64,000 bases of DNA, taken from contig JARKIP010000033.1 in assembly GCA_029990175.1 (NCBI GenBank), positions 9,362,001 through 9,426,000 on the forward strand, in the 5' to 3' direction. The first letter of the stretch is position 1; each line of letters starts with the position of its first letter. This stretch comes from Petunia secreta (Eukaryota > Streptophyta > Magnoliopsida > Solanales > Solanaceae). The translations under genes and the position numbers were made by a program. Positions 33,991 through 45,398 of this stretch are shown here, one piece after another. The notes under the pieces are model-generated. The model searched no databases and was not told where the DNA came from. It saw nothing but the letters and a program-made list of their open reading frames with translations.

Positions 33991-34941
33991 TCTTCTTGTC
34001 TCAAAAGATGCGAGATCACTGTTTGTTAGAACTTAGAAGACACTATTTTTTTAATTGCATTTTTATTTAAATTATAATAATTGATTGGCTAGCAACACTC
34101 TTAGTCAACCATAAATGCACTCTTTACTTTTTAGATAATTGTTATTATCATCAATGTGTATGTACCTACAGGATCAAGAAAAATATTGTACATTCAAAAA
34201 TTTGAACTCGAATTGGTGTATTGAGTGAGCAATAATAGCAATAAACAACTTTATATCATAAATTTATTAACATCTTAGTGTATTTTTTTTTCAAGATATA
34301 ATTTCAACCAAAATCAAAATGCATGATTTTCTTTTCACAATAATTTTCTGAGGAAAGAGAGTCAGTTAAACTATAGTATAGTTACCAAGAAACCTGAATA
34401 AACAAAACAAATCTCATATTCTGAAATGTTTGTTTAAATTTCAATATGATTAAGGAATATAAGCAAAAAATTTAAAATTATCAAGATGCATAGAATTTAG
34501 AAATCATACATGCACCGATTACTTGGTTTTTGTTTCCAGATGGCTTACCTCATACTTCCATTATCCAAGCGAGATTGCTTGCTTTACTATATAGATTACA
34601 AATTCCTTTCACCCCTATATTCTCCTCAAGTAAATATGTTATTTAGCGTTCATTAATGTTAGAAATTTGGCTTGGGCGGATCCAGAAGTTTTAACAAGGA
34701 GTTCTACATTTAATAAATTTTTTTTTCCATTTATTTTTATAGAAATCAACCGTCAAAATTTTCAAAATAGGGTCCATATATTAAAATATTTCTAGTACAA
34801 GTTGTAACATATGGTGTCACTTGAATGGTATGTCTATTAACATTGTTTCGTTGCTCCTATTTTAGATATGGATGGACAGGGACATGTCGAAGTACTCCAA
34901 GCAGGAATTTTTGAAACTGAGCAATGGAACAATGTAGAAGA
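33991..34941. other. AT-rich spacer between two Ty3 elements
   Basis: Mostly AT-rich with no gene. Near 34677 a GGGCGGATCCAGAAG stretch resembles one end of the MITE at 27241-27412, but I see no partner end. From about 34864 a plus-strand frame begins that is split by the next element. Confidence 0.5.
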
Positions 34942-34946
34942 GTACA
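34864..34946 (+). pseudogene. Unidentified coding remnant, left part (split by the Ty3 element)
   Basis: After a TTTTAG acceptor-like site the plus strand reads MDGQGHVEVLQAGIFETEQW and stays open to the insertion point. With the element and one GTACA removed, the open frame continues at 44156 for about a dozen codons. I do not recognise the protein. Confidence 0.35.
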
Positions 34947-35853
34947 TGAAACGACCTCGATAAGTCGTTTCGGAAGTTAGGACTCCGATGGGCGTGCCGA
35001 TAATTTTAAAATATTTGTAAGGTCCATTGAGACTTATCTGTAAAATTTGAGCTAAATCAGACCTCGTTTGGTAGGCATCGGAAGAAGGTTTCAGGTTTTA
35101 TTGTCGATAAATATTAAAAAGAGATTTTCGAGCTCGGCTTTGGCGAATGAGCTCCGATTCGAAATCCAAAAGTGTCGTTAGGTTCGTATGATTATTTGTG
35201 ATATTTTTGAACTTTTGAAAGTGAATTTCGATATTGTTCGGCTAGTTTCCGCTAAAATACCGAAAGTTAAATAACTTGACTTTTTTTTATTTAATCTGTA
35301 TATTGAGTTTCGGGAATCCGATTTGAGATCCGCCTTAGCGAGTATGCTACATATAATTTGTATAACTTGTATACAAAATTTAGAATTATTTTGAATATCG
35401 TAGGGTACCGTTTTAATTTTTGCCGTAGCAGCAAATTTTAAAGGAAGAAAAGATAATATAAAAAAAATAAAATGACAAGAAAAGATAAAAGAAATGAAGA
35501 AAGTCAAAGGAAATTAAGTGGCGGTGTTAAGGGAAATCCCTTAGCTTAAACTGTATAGTGCATGACCAACATAGAGAGAAACAAGAAACGGAGAGAACAG
35601 AAACAAGAAAGCGATAGAGATAATGAAAATGTCAGAAAATGAGAAAAGAGCCGGAGAAAGTATTTTTACCCCAAAACATTCAGGTAATGATCCTAATATA
35701 TTATTTGAGTTTATTACGTCTGTTTGAATATATTTTAACGGTAAAACTTGAAATATTAGACATTATTTTAATAAGTTCAATTAATAGTTTAAAGGGTCAA
35801 ATGGACCCCGATAGTGGAAATGATTATATTCGTACTCAGTGAGTTATGGGCAA

Positions 35854-35863
35854 CATATAAATG
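35854..35863 (+). promoter_or_regulatory. Candidate TATA box in the 5' LTR
   Basis: CATATAAATG on the plus strand. The corresponding site in the other LTR copies (for example CTTATAAATG near 31676) keeps the TATAAAT core. Confidence 0.4.
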
Positions 35864-36407
35864 TAATTTATTTGAGGTTTGGTTATGTGACCATAAACCC
35901 TGTACCTAGGCCCGGCCTGTGTATTGCGTATGCAAATAGGATATCAGGTTCCTAACAGGATTGCCATAAGATGTGAGGAATGAAACTTATATCCTAATTT
36001 GATATATTTTTTTGCTCATCGAATAGAGTGGGATCGTTTGGCAAGGAAACCAAAGGATAAAACGGTTGTTGATTAGCCGTACTAACTTTTGGAAGAGGTA
36101 AGTGTTTATATCCATTTCTTTGGAGGCACCTGGCCTCGTGGATTTTCTACCACGTGTTCCTTACGTGTGTAGCTGCCGATAGGCGTGTTCATTACGCTTT
36201 ACCGTTGGATTTACATTATTTATTATATGTTATGTCCTGTTGTTGGTGTTGCATTGAGGATTTGAGCATTGTACTCTGGCTCTGAGTTGGCATCTACTTC
36301 CCGGTTTTCAATGAGAGACCCGGGCCGGTGAAGGGTAATTATTGCATCACATTGCATTCATATGCATTATATGTCATTCATACACATTACAATGCATATC
36401 ATATTGG

Positions 36408-36770
36408 GTGCAGGAGTATTCCGCTCCAGGAGCAGGAGTATTCTGCTCCATTGTATCATATTGAGGGAGCAGGAGTATTCCGCCCTAGGAGCAGGAGTAT
36501 TCCGCTCCATTATATCATCTTGAGGGTAGGAGTATTCCTCCCCAGGAGCAGGAGTATTCCGCTCCATTGTATCATATTGAGGAGGATTCTGCCCCAGGAA
36601 AGTGCAGGAGTATTCTGCATCAGCTTTACATTATATCGGGTGCAGGAGTAATCTGCCCTAAGAGAGTGCAGGAGTATTCCGCCTCTGGTTCATATTATAC
36701 CGGGTGCAGGAGTATTCCGCTCCAGTTGATTATCAGATTGGATTCCCCTCGAATGTAGGAGTATTTCGCT
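36408..36770. repeat. GGAGTATTCCGC minisatellite in the 5' LTR
   Basis: Tandem and clustered copies of GGAGTATTCCGCTCC and GGAGTATTCCGCCCC, joined by AGGAGCA or by TTGTATCATATTGAGGG spacers. The number and order of units differ from those in the sister LTRs. Confidence 0.85.
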
Positions 36771-37539
36771 TCGAGATGGGATGGCGGGCACATGTGACCC
36801 TTTGTATCATATTTCATTTTATTTCATTTCATCTCACTTCATTTTATTGCATCTCAATTCATACCATTGTGTAGAGTTGCGGTACATGACTACTGTTCTG
36901 CTTATATGTGCATTGCTTATTTGTTAACATGTTTCTGGCTCATATTCCTGGTTGAGTTTATGGTTCATACATGTTTCCGGTTATTATTTGGCTCTGCTTT
37001 TTATAATTTAAATAAGAGAAATTTTGTTTATCTGTTTTCCCTCCCTGACTAGCTATCCTATTCTTTGAGGTGGCTAGTCTGCCCCACTTATTGAGTCCTT
37101 TTGACTCACCCTTGTTTGTTGTTTGTTTCTTGTCTATCTATTTCGTTTCGGCAGGTTCACTTCAGAATTGAGTTCGCCACGTTGCGAAGGAGCGAAGACG
37201 ACTTCAGCTATCAGGGTGAGCCAGCTTTTATTCTGGATGGCCACCAGTTTATGGGTTGTCTTTTCAGTTGCATTTTGCTCCCTTCAGGAGGTATCAGTCT
37301 TCATTTGTACTCTTAGATGTCTAGTCTGGATAGCCCTATACCTAGTATGTTGGGTAGTCAGCTGTAATTTCTTTTGTACAGTTTAGAGGTATCCATATGT
37401 TTGTATTTTTTAAGTCTTGTCCTTATTTATGAATTATTATAATTATTTTCCTAATTTAATTGGTAAGGGTTCGCCCGACGGGTCTGCGGGCGGCTGTCGG
37501 GAGCCCGCACGGCCTAACCGGATTCCGGGTCATGTCAGT

Positions 37540-37551
37540 TGGTATCAGTGC
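37540..37551 (+). other. Primer-binding site, tRNA-Met type
   Basis: TGGTATCAGTGC two bases after the 5' LTR differs by one base from the initiator tRNA-Met PBS TGGTATCAGAGC. Confidence 0.85.
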
Positions 37552-38459
37552 CCGAGTTAGAGTCTATCCAGACTAAGACACTGTCTAGTAGAGTCTCACT
37601 GATGGGTACGTAGACGTCCGTACTTATCTACGAGGGGCTATGATGGCATTTAATAAGTTTCACTTTCTTCATTTCTGATCGTGCGTCGGTCTAGGATTCT
37701 AAAGTATTTTTTAAAATTTGTTAATTCCTTCGTGGTAATTGTGAACCCTCGTGCGACAAATCATCAAACGGTATGAGTTCAAGACGAAGCAGTCTAGCCT
37801 GGGTTTAGCACTGATGTAGCCTCGAGAGTTTTGATCGTGCTGATGATCTAGTTACGGAGGTCCCAGTTGTACGAGCTCGCGATAGGCTAGGGAGCAGGGC
37901 CTTGTGGTTACCTTGGCTCTCTACGATGCTTTACGAGAATCTTGGTGACGCAGTTACCGCAAAACCTATAATTCGCTAGGCAGCTTATCAAGTCGCCGCA
38001 TATGCAGATATTCGATCTCAGGGAGCTCCTATTCCAGTTCTTAATATTGCCCCACTAAAATATGTTCCAAATGCAGCATGTGTTGTGCCACCAATTGTTC
38101 TGGCTGGTTAGCTAGCCGAAGTAACGGTTCGGTCCGAGTGCCCAAAGAGGTTCCATTATTTTACGCGGTTGAACCTTCCGATATTCTTAAGCAATGCATC
38201 AGATAAACCCCGTGATTCTTTTTAAAAATAAAATGACGTCAGCATATCCTTCAGGCTGTTAGTTATCTCGAGCAGTATGCTGTGTATTATTCTTCTTTCC
38301 AGTTTTAGGGGTCCAGGCTCGAATTGGTGGACCGCTCTCTTATTAGCTAACTTGGTTCGAGTTTTCTTCTAGAATCGTGGAAAAGTTCCATTCGAGTAGC
38401 GAGCGAGGTGAAGGGTGCCGCTAGTTTGAGTGGATTGGATAGGGTAGCATGTCGGGTAG

Positions 38460-39180
38460 CCTGTTGGTGTTTCAGAATATGAGATTGAATTCTATAGAAT
38501 GGATGAATATGCATTAGAACTAGTCAATGAGCCTTTTGAGAGATTCAAAAATTTATTGCTGACCTTTCTCCTTCCTTGAGATCCCGGATGGCTCGAGAAA
38601 TTAAGGTTGGGACTTCATTTGATGTCGTTGTTGATATTGTTTGAAGGTACGAGGCATACCATAAGTTAGAGCGGGAGAGCAAGAGATCCCGTAGCCCTAG
38701 TGGGCAACCATGGTACTTCATTTTGAGGTAAGAGTTCTGATTATTTTGGGAGGTCACCTTCCAGGTTATCTCAGCTTGTGTCACGCGATTCTTAGAGTGC
38801 GCCAGTAGTTCGCCAATATCAGACCCAGTTTTTTTCCTTTGTAGCTATCAACATTCTGTCCAGCTTCTATTTTCAGCGAAAAGGTGTTATCATTGTCGTG
38901 AGTCTGGTTATCATTTGAGGAGTTTTCCATTACTCCGGCAAGTAGGCAGTTGTCCTTCTTCTTGCCCTCAGGCACCTGCCCAGTCGCGGGGATTTCATTT
39001 AGATCTCAATCAGCCGGAGCAATGCCACCATCCAGTAGAGGTTGAGAACGTGGTGGCAGTGGTTCTTTAGAAGGTGATTATCAGGGTAGTGGCTCAGCTC
39101 AGCTGCAGAGGCAGTTCTATGAACTTCTAGTGTGGCAGGATACTGAGGCATCCGATATAGTAGACCCAAGTATTTCTTCC
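38460..39180 (+). pseudogene. gag: Degraded chromovirus gag with zinc knuckle
   Basis: Plus-strand text shows VSEYEIEFYRMDEYALELV, then RMAREIKVGTSFDVVVDI and YHKLERESKRSRS, matching the second half of a Tekay-type Gag. CYHCRESGYHLRSFP follows near 38885, a CCHC knuckle with the last Cys lost. Stops and frameshifts occur throughout, so this is a relic. Confidence 0.65.
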
Positions 39181-40234
39181 TCACTTAAATGTGAGTAAGA
39201 TTTGCTTCTTTCGATTGATCTGGAAATGGTTTGTCATATCATGTTTCTCTGGTTTCTTTGGATGTCATTTATATTAAGAATCGGTTGCGGTAGAGGGGTG
39301 AGCTTCTGATCTGATTTATTCCTGGCATTTGTGATGACCCTACTAGTTTATCTGGTTTAAATGTGAGAGATTTTACAGTGAGTGTCGGTATTGTTTGCTT
39401 GACATCTTGTTTTGCCCCATTCTGTTATAATGTCAAGTTAGTCTACCGCTCTTTGGAATTCAGTGTTGGTAGGATAATGGGATTCTATTTCTTCACCCTC
39501 AGCAAGTGTATCGTTTCTTCCGGCGTAAAGTGATTAGTAAGTAATATTCGATCTACGTATCTCCTCTTGGTTCAAGATGTTCGTACAGTCACGTTATCCC
39601 ATGAGCTTATCTCGGTTATAAAAAGGTTTTCTGGTAAATTGTCAGAGTTTCCTTCTTATTGGAAGATTAAATTGGGATAGTTGTTGTTCCATAAAGCTCA
39701 TTTAATGTCTATTTCTTCAATTGCGATTTTTGGGTTAGCCTGACTCGGAAGTAGTTTAGCTCTGGTAGCCAAGCAAATAAGAAGATGAGCTTCCTAAAGA
39801 TCTAATTATTTCTATCCTTAGTTTATTGCCATCTCTTCTTCTTCTTCTTCCGATACTAGTGAGCTTGGGCGGTTAGTAGCCACTCGTGATGTTCCCCATG
39901 TTGAGCCAGAGTGCGTGTCAAGGTAGCCGGATAAGCACATTATTGTGTTTCAAGGCTTCTAAGTGTAATAGAAGTACCATCCATCAGGCGGTGGTGTTTA
40001 CGGTGTATGGAGGTGCGAACTCGAGAGTTGCAACTGTTTGGCAACTTGAAAGGGTAATTGGTAACTTAGGTCTGCTTACGTTCAGCTTGTAGCTAAATCT
40101 TCTTTAGTCCAGCAGACTGTGCGAGGATGGTTATTCCTATTCAAATAGCTGCATGAGTTTGTGCTTTTAGTGGAGGAGTGTTCCTCTAAATACTGAATGG
40201 TAATACTAAATCTTTAAGGCGTTGGTACCACTTT
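39181..40234. other. Decayed interior without recognisable pol
   Basis: This position should hold protease and RT, but no motif is visible in any frame. The stretch may be eroded pol or inserted unrelated DNA. Confidence 0.4.
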
Positions 40235-40770
40235 TGTCACGACTCAACCTAGGGCCACGACACTAAACTCACTATTAATCTATTAATGCCAGAGATAAGC
40301 TGGCAACCCGATCATATATATGTACCTATCTGCTAAAAGTATAAAGTCTGGAAAGATGACACGACTTTAACTTGCTGGCAATTAGAAAACTAGGCCACAA
40401 ATTCTACTATGTCACACTTCATTTCGTCCCACCAATAAATCTACTTAAGATCATGGTACATCTTAGTCGAACCTGGATGAAAAGTGTATTTGGAATAATG
40501 TGCCTCTATCATAATTTGTTCACGTAAATCTGCAACATCAGGAACATAAAGTCTATCTTTATATATGAGAACACCGTCAGTAGTAACCCTGTATGGCTAC
40601 TCCGGTTTTCTTCTGGCTATCTGTCTGTATTCAACTAGAACTGGATCCTCATACTAACGCTGTTTTACTTCATGGAAATTTAGAGTTAAAGGTCTAGTGC
40701 AGCTTGTCGACAATCCATCATTGGTATGTATATCTCTTTCACACCTCAACTCTTTGAGAAGTTACTTTAG
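40235..40770 (-). pseudogene. Rearranged fragment of the 47-64 kb chromovirus family
   Basis: Bases 40235-40362 match the end of the LTR that starts at 47250 (TGTCACGACTCAACCTAGGG against TGTCACAACCCAACCTAGGG). At about 40363 the text switches to the pre-integrase and integrase zinc region of the same family (compare 61046-61355), with minus-strand DPVLVEYRQIARRKPE and EAHYSKYTFHPGST. In a complete element these parts lie kilobases apart, so a deletion joined them. Confidence 0.75.
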
Positions 40771-40869
40771 CGTTATAAGTGCACATGTAATCAACTTTGT
40801 TGCTGGTATTCTGCCTTAGCGCATGGTCCAACTACATGTCTCTTTTATTTTTACTTTCTCAAGTCATAA

Positions 40870-41160
40870 TTTTTCTAATTCAAAGACAATACCCTGAAGT
40901 AGATGTTCAGTCTGAAGATCATTTCTGGTCTGCATCATACTATCCAGTAGTATTTTCATGATCCTTATCCTTATATGATAGACCCTGTTCAAATGAACCT
41001 TTGACATACATTAGGATATGAGTAACTACATTCTCACAAGGAGCTTGCGGGACAACACTAACATCAACTAAGATGTTGCATAGTGCGTTCGTAAAAATAA
41101 TATAGCTTGCATCAAATCTTCTATAGAGTGTAGTGACAAGGTACTTCAAAGGTTTCCCCT
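40870..41160 (-). pseudogene. Copia RT/RNase H fragment
   Basis: The minus-strand frame 40940-41149 reads VVPQAPCENVVTHILMYVKG and then EQGLSYKDKDHENTTG. This is the Copia stretch between RT and RNase H (the APCENHWDA...RYIKG region). It is unrelated to the Ty3 element around it and is truncated on both sides. Confidence 0.7.
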
Positions 41161-41511
41161 ATTGTATCAAGCGTGAGTTAATTCTTAGTTCCATCGACCT
41201 GTTCTATATCGAAGAGGTGATTATCAGCTGAATCATGTTAATCCATTCAAAGTTCTGTATATCTTTGCTTCGAAAATGTAGAACTCTCCTCTCGTGATTG
41301 AGGAAGGATAATCTTAGTCAGAATAATCCAGGCAATGGTATTATCATATTATCCAGATATGTTTTATTCCAAGAGTTCGGTGTTCGTGTTATAATCTTGA
41401 TTCTGTAATCATGAGAAAAATTCTGTGGGATAGTTTATGAAGGTCGTGCAAGTTCTTTTGTTATCAGCGTAAATCTTGCTTTAGACTTAGGCTCGTTCGA
41501 GGACGAACGAT

Positions 41512-41529
41512 AGTTTAAGTGGAGGAGAA
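41512..41529 (+). other. Polypurine tract of the 35-44 kb Ty3 element
   Basis: AGTTTAAGTGGAGGAGAA immediately before the 3' LTR, preceded by TTCGAGGACGAACG. This combination is characteristic of Tekay/Del-type chromoviruses. Confidence 0.85.
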
Positions 41530-44150
41530 TGAAACGACCTCGGTAAGTCGTTTCAGAAGTTAGGACTCCGATTGGCGTGCCGATAATTTTAAAATATTTA
41601 TAAGGTACATTGAGACTTATCTGTAAAATTTGAGCTAAATCAGACCTCGTTTGGTAGGCATCGGAAGAAGGTTTCAATTTTTATTGTCGATAAATATTAA
41701 AAAGAGATTTTCGAGCTTGGTTTTGGCGAATGAGCTCCGATTCGAAATCCGAAAGTGCCGTTAGGTTCGTATGATTATTTGTGACATTTTTGAACTTTCA
41801 ATAGTGAATTTCGATGTTGTTCGGCTAGTTTCCGCTAAAATACCGAAAGTTAAATAACTTGACTTTTTTTTTTCTATTTAATTTGCATATTGAGTTTCGG
41901 GAATCCGATTTGAGATCCGCCTTAGCAAGTATGCTACATATAATTTGTATAACTTGTATGCAAAAGTTGGAATTATTTTGAATATCGTAGGGTACCGTTT
42001 TAATTTTTTACCGTAGCAGCGAATTTTAAAGGAAGAAAAGAAAATATAAAAAAAATAAAATAAAATGAAAAGAAAAGATAAAAGAAATGAAGAAAGTCGA
42101 AGGCAATTAAGTGGCGGTGATAAGGGATAAGGAAATCCCTTAGCTTAAACTGTATAGTGCATGACGAAAAGAGAAACAAGAAACGGAGAGAACATAAACG
42201 AGAAAGTGACAGAGACAATGAAAATGCTAGAAAAAGAGAAAAGAGCCTGAGAAAAATAGTATTTTTACCCCGAAACATTCAGGTAATGATCCTAATATAT
42301 TATTTGAGTTTATTACGTGTGTTTGAATATATTTTAACGGTAAAACTTGGAATATTAGACATCATTTTAATAAGTTCAATTAATAGTTTAAAGGGTCAAA
42401 TGGACCCCGATAATGGAATTGATTATATATTCGTACTCAGTGAGTTATGAGCAACATATAAATGTAATTTATTTTGGGTTTGGTTATGTGACCATAAACC
42501 CTGTACATAGGCCTGACCTGTGTATTGCGTATGCAAATAGGGTATCAGGTTCCTAACAGGATTGCCCTAAGATGTGAGGAATGAAACTTTTATCCTAATT
42601 TGATATATTTTTCTGCTCATTGAATAGAGTGGGATCGTTTGGCATGGAAACCAAAGGAAAAAGCGGTTTTTGATTAGCCGTACTAACTTTTGGAAGAGGT
42701 AAGTGTTTATATCCATTTCTTTGGAGGCACCTGGTCTCGTGGATTTCCTACCACGTGTTCCTTGCGTGTGAAGCTACCGATAGGCGTACTCATTATGCCT
42801 TAGCTTTTGATTTACTTTATTTATTATATGTTATGTCCTGTTGTTGGTGTTGCATTGAGGATTTGAGCATTGTACTCTGGCTCTGAGTTGGCATCTACTT
42901 CCAGGCTGTCGATGAGAGTCCCGCGCCGGTGAAGGGTTATTATTGCATCACATTGCATTCATAGGCATTATATGTCATTCATATACATTACATTGCAATA
43001 TCATATTGGGTGCAGGAGTATTCCACCCCAGGAGCAGGAGTATTCCGCTCCATTGTATCATATTGAGGGAGCATGAGTATTCCGCCCCAGGAGCAGGAGT
43101 ATTCCGCTCCATTGTATCATATTGAGGGTAGGAGTATTCCCCTCCATTGTATCATATTGAGGGTAGGAGGATTCCGCCCCAGGAGAGTGCAGGAGTATTC
43201 CGCCTCAGCTTTACATTATATCAGGTGCAGGAGTATTCTACCCTAAGAGAGTGCAGGAGTATTCCGCCTCTGGTTCATATTATATCGGGTGCAGGAATAT
43301 TCCGCCCCAGGAGCAGGAGTATTCCGCTCCAGTTGATTATCAGATTGGATTCCCATCGAATGCAGGAGTATTCTGCTTCGAGATGGGATGGCGGGCACAT
43401 GTGACCCTTTGCATCATATTTCATTTTATTTTATTTCATCTCAGTTCATTTTATTGCATCTCAATTCATACCATTGTGTAGAGTTGAAGTACATGACTAC
43501 TGTTCTGCTTATATGTGCATTGCTTATTTGTTAACATGTTTCTGGCTCATATTCCTGGTTGAGTTTATGGTTTCATACGTGTTTCCGGTTATTATCTGGC
43601 TCTGCCTTTTTATAATTTAAATAAGAGGAATTTTCTTTATCTGTTTTCCCTCCCTGGCTAGCTATCCTATTCTTTGAGGTGGCTAGTCTGCCCCACTTAT
43701 TGAGTCCTTTTGACTCACCCTTGTTTGTTTTTTGTTTCTTGTCTATCTACTTCGTTTCGGCAGGTTCGCTCCAGGATTGAGTTCGCCACGTTGTGAAGGA
43801 GCGAAGACGACTTCAGCTGTCAGGGTGAGCCAGCTTTTATTCCAGATGGCCACCAGTTTTTGGGTTGTCATTTCAGTTGCATTTTGCTACCTTCAGGAGG
43901 TATCGGTCTTCTTTTGTACTCTTAGATGTCTAGTCTGGATAGCCCTAAACCTAGTATGCTGGGTAGTCAGCTGTAATTTTTTTTGTACAGTTTAGACGTA
44001 TCAGTATGTTAGTATTTTTTTTTTAAGTCTTGTCCTTATTTATGAATTATTATAATTATTTTCCTAATTTAATTTGTAAGGGTTCGCCCGACGGGTCTGG
44101 GGGAGGATGTCGGGTGCCTGCACGGCCTAACCGGATTCCGGGTCGTGTCA
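41530..44150 (+). repeat. 3' LTR of the 35-44 kb Ty3 element
   Basis: 2621 bp partner LTR. It has the same terminal hairpin and a minisatellite of different length at 43008-43385. Confidence 0.93.
43008..43385. repeat. GGAGTATTCCGC minisatellite in the 3' LTR
   Basis: Same unit as at 36408-36770 with a different copy arrangement. The third LTR copy of the family carries it at about 32228-32500. Confidence 0.85.
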
Positions 44151-44470
44151 GTACATCGTCATTGGATATATTCTGGAGGACGTGAAGTCATAAGGAATGA
44201 TGTTCTAACGGCGATTCAAAATCTGCTAAGGGATGAAAGGGCTATACGAAGTGAAAATAAAAGAAGTTCAAAGAGCTTAGGGCTTCACTGGCTGAACAAA
44301 TTGAACTTTTTTATTTACACGAGATGCACTAGCTAATTCTATTGACGAAATTCAAAATTTCGGACTGGGAAGCTTTAGCAATTTTAGTAGATTCTATTGG
44401 AGAACCTTTGGGTAGTATTTTAACTGATATTTATCGCGAGGTTTGCCAAGTTAACCTTTTTTTGGTGTAT
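44151..44470 (+). pseudogene. Unidentified coding remnant, right part
   Basis: After the GTACA duplication the plus strand has an open frame with RHWIYSGGREVIRNDVLTAI and LLRDERAIRSENKR. A shifted frame gives ELRASLAEQIELFYLHEMH and, after a stop, KISDWEALAILVDSIGEPLG. The charged, helical text looks like protein rather than noise, but I cannot name it. It was probably one coding region with the left part at 34864-34946. Confidence 0.4.
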
Positions 44471-44833
44471 TTTCATATATTTAAAGTCGAGCGGGAGAAT
44501 CGTCTCCTTGACTACTTGTAATTTGAATTATGAATTTCTTTTTCAATATATGAAATTATGTTGCCCTTCTGTTATATATATATATATATTTTTTTTTTCT
44601 TTAAAGGGTTGAGACTTAATTGAAAGTCACTAATATAATATTCATGCTAAAAAATTATTTTCTCATTTTTTATGAAACAGTTAGATTGTAGATGATGATC
44701 GGAAACTTAGTGACCTTTTGATTTTACACTAAATTTGAAGTCATTTATGGGAATATATTTTCTTGAGTGTGATTAAATTTTGTTAAAGTAAAATATTGAT
44801 GGGTAAAACTTGCTTAAATCTCCATTAACAGAT
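44471..44833. other. AT-rich stretch before the Copia gag
   Basis: No gene seen. It contains a short TA run at about 44571-44588. No LTR or PBS of the following Copia gag is recognisable here, so that element is truncated on this side or its leader has eroded. Confidence 0.5.
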
Positions 44834-45398
44834 ATGGCATCAAAAAGTATCATTGCCGACTTAAACAAGGGCGAAAAATTAAACAGTGAAAATTGCGACA
44901 TCTGGAGTTGTAGATGTAGTATGTACTGGAAGAGCAAGATGCTATAGAAAATATTAACCATGTTTCGGTTCACCTAGAAGAGGGTAACACTGCCCAACAC
45001 ATAAGAGATCTCGAAGCTTGCAATGCATTGAAAAAGAAAGATTCTCCTGAACGTGGAATTATTGTGAGTTCTGTTGTTGATGATCTCATTCATGAATGTG
45101 AACAATACCCTACTGCTCATGCCATGTGGGCGCAGTTGAGAGAAGCATATGGGGGTTGACCCGCTTTAGACAGCTGACTATCAAATTCGACACTTACAAG
45201 AAGCGTCATGACCACAGTATCAAACAACGCCTTAGGATTATGTCAAATATGATAGCTCAACTCAAAAGTGCTGGTCATATTCTCTCTGATGAGCAGCAGG
45301 TTCAGGTAGTGATCCGGTCTCTTCTCTATAATTGGGAACATCTTAAAGTAAACTTGACACACACTGACAGCATCAAAACTTTTGATGATGTTGCCCAC
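44834..45398 (+). pseudogene. gag: Copia gag, N-terminal part
   Basis: The plus-strand start MASKSIIADLNKGEKLN opens a Solanaceae-type Copia Gag. It continues after a frame break with EEGNTAQHIRDLEACNALKK, and after another with LTRFRQLTIKFDTYKKRHDH, SAGHILSDEQQVQVV and DSIKTFDDVA. The capsid-forming domain is therefore present but frameshifted. The frame stops at the border of a solo LTR and resumes on its far side. Confidence 0.85.

Larger units (their letters stand above)
34947..37537 (+). repeat. 5' LTR of the 35-44 kb Ty3 element
   Basis: 2591 bp, TGAAACGACC to GTCATGTCA. It opens with an inverted repeat (GAAACGAC and GTCGTTTC) and carries the GGAGTATTCCGC minisatellite at 36408-36770. 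Confidence 0.93.
34947..44150 (+). mobile_element. Full-length but decayed Ty3/Gypsy LTR retrotransposon
   Basis: LTRs at 34947-37537 (2591 bp) and 41530-44150 (2621 bp) lie between perfect GTACA duplications (34942-34946 and 44151-44155). A tRNA-Met type PBS follows the 5' LTR. A GAGGACGAAC block and purine tract, typical of Tekay/Del chromoviruses, precede the 3' LTR. The 4-kb interior keeps a degraded gag with a zinc knuckle, but no pol in the element's own orientation. Instead it contains minus-strand pieces of another chromovirus and of a Copia element. A solo LTR of the same family lies 1.7 kb to the left. Confidence 0.93.

Noticed and set aside
34675..34860. Second MITE of the GGCGGATCTA type
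   Set aside because: Only one end-like motif (GGGCGGATCCAGAAG) is visible. No inverted partner or duplication was found.
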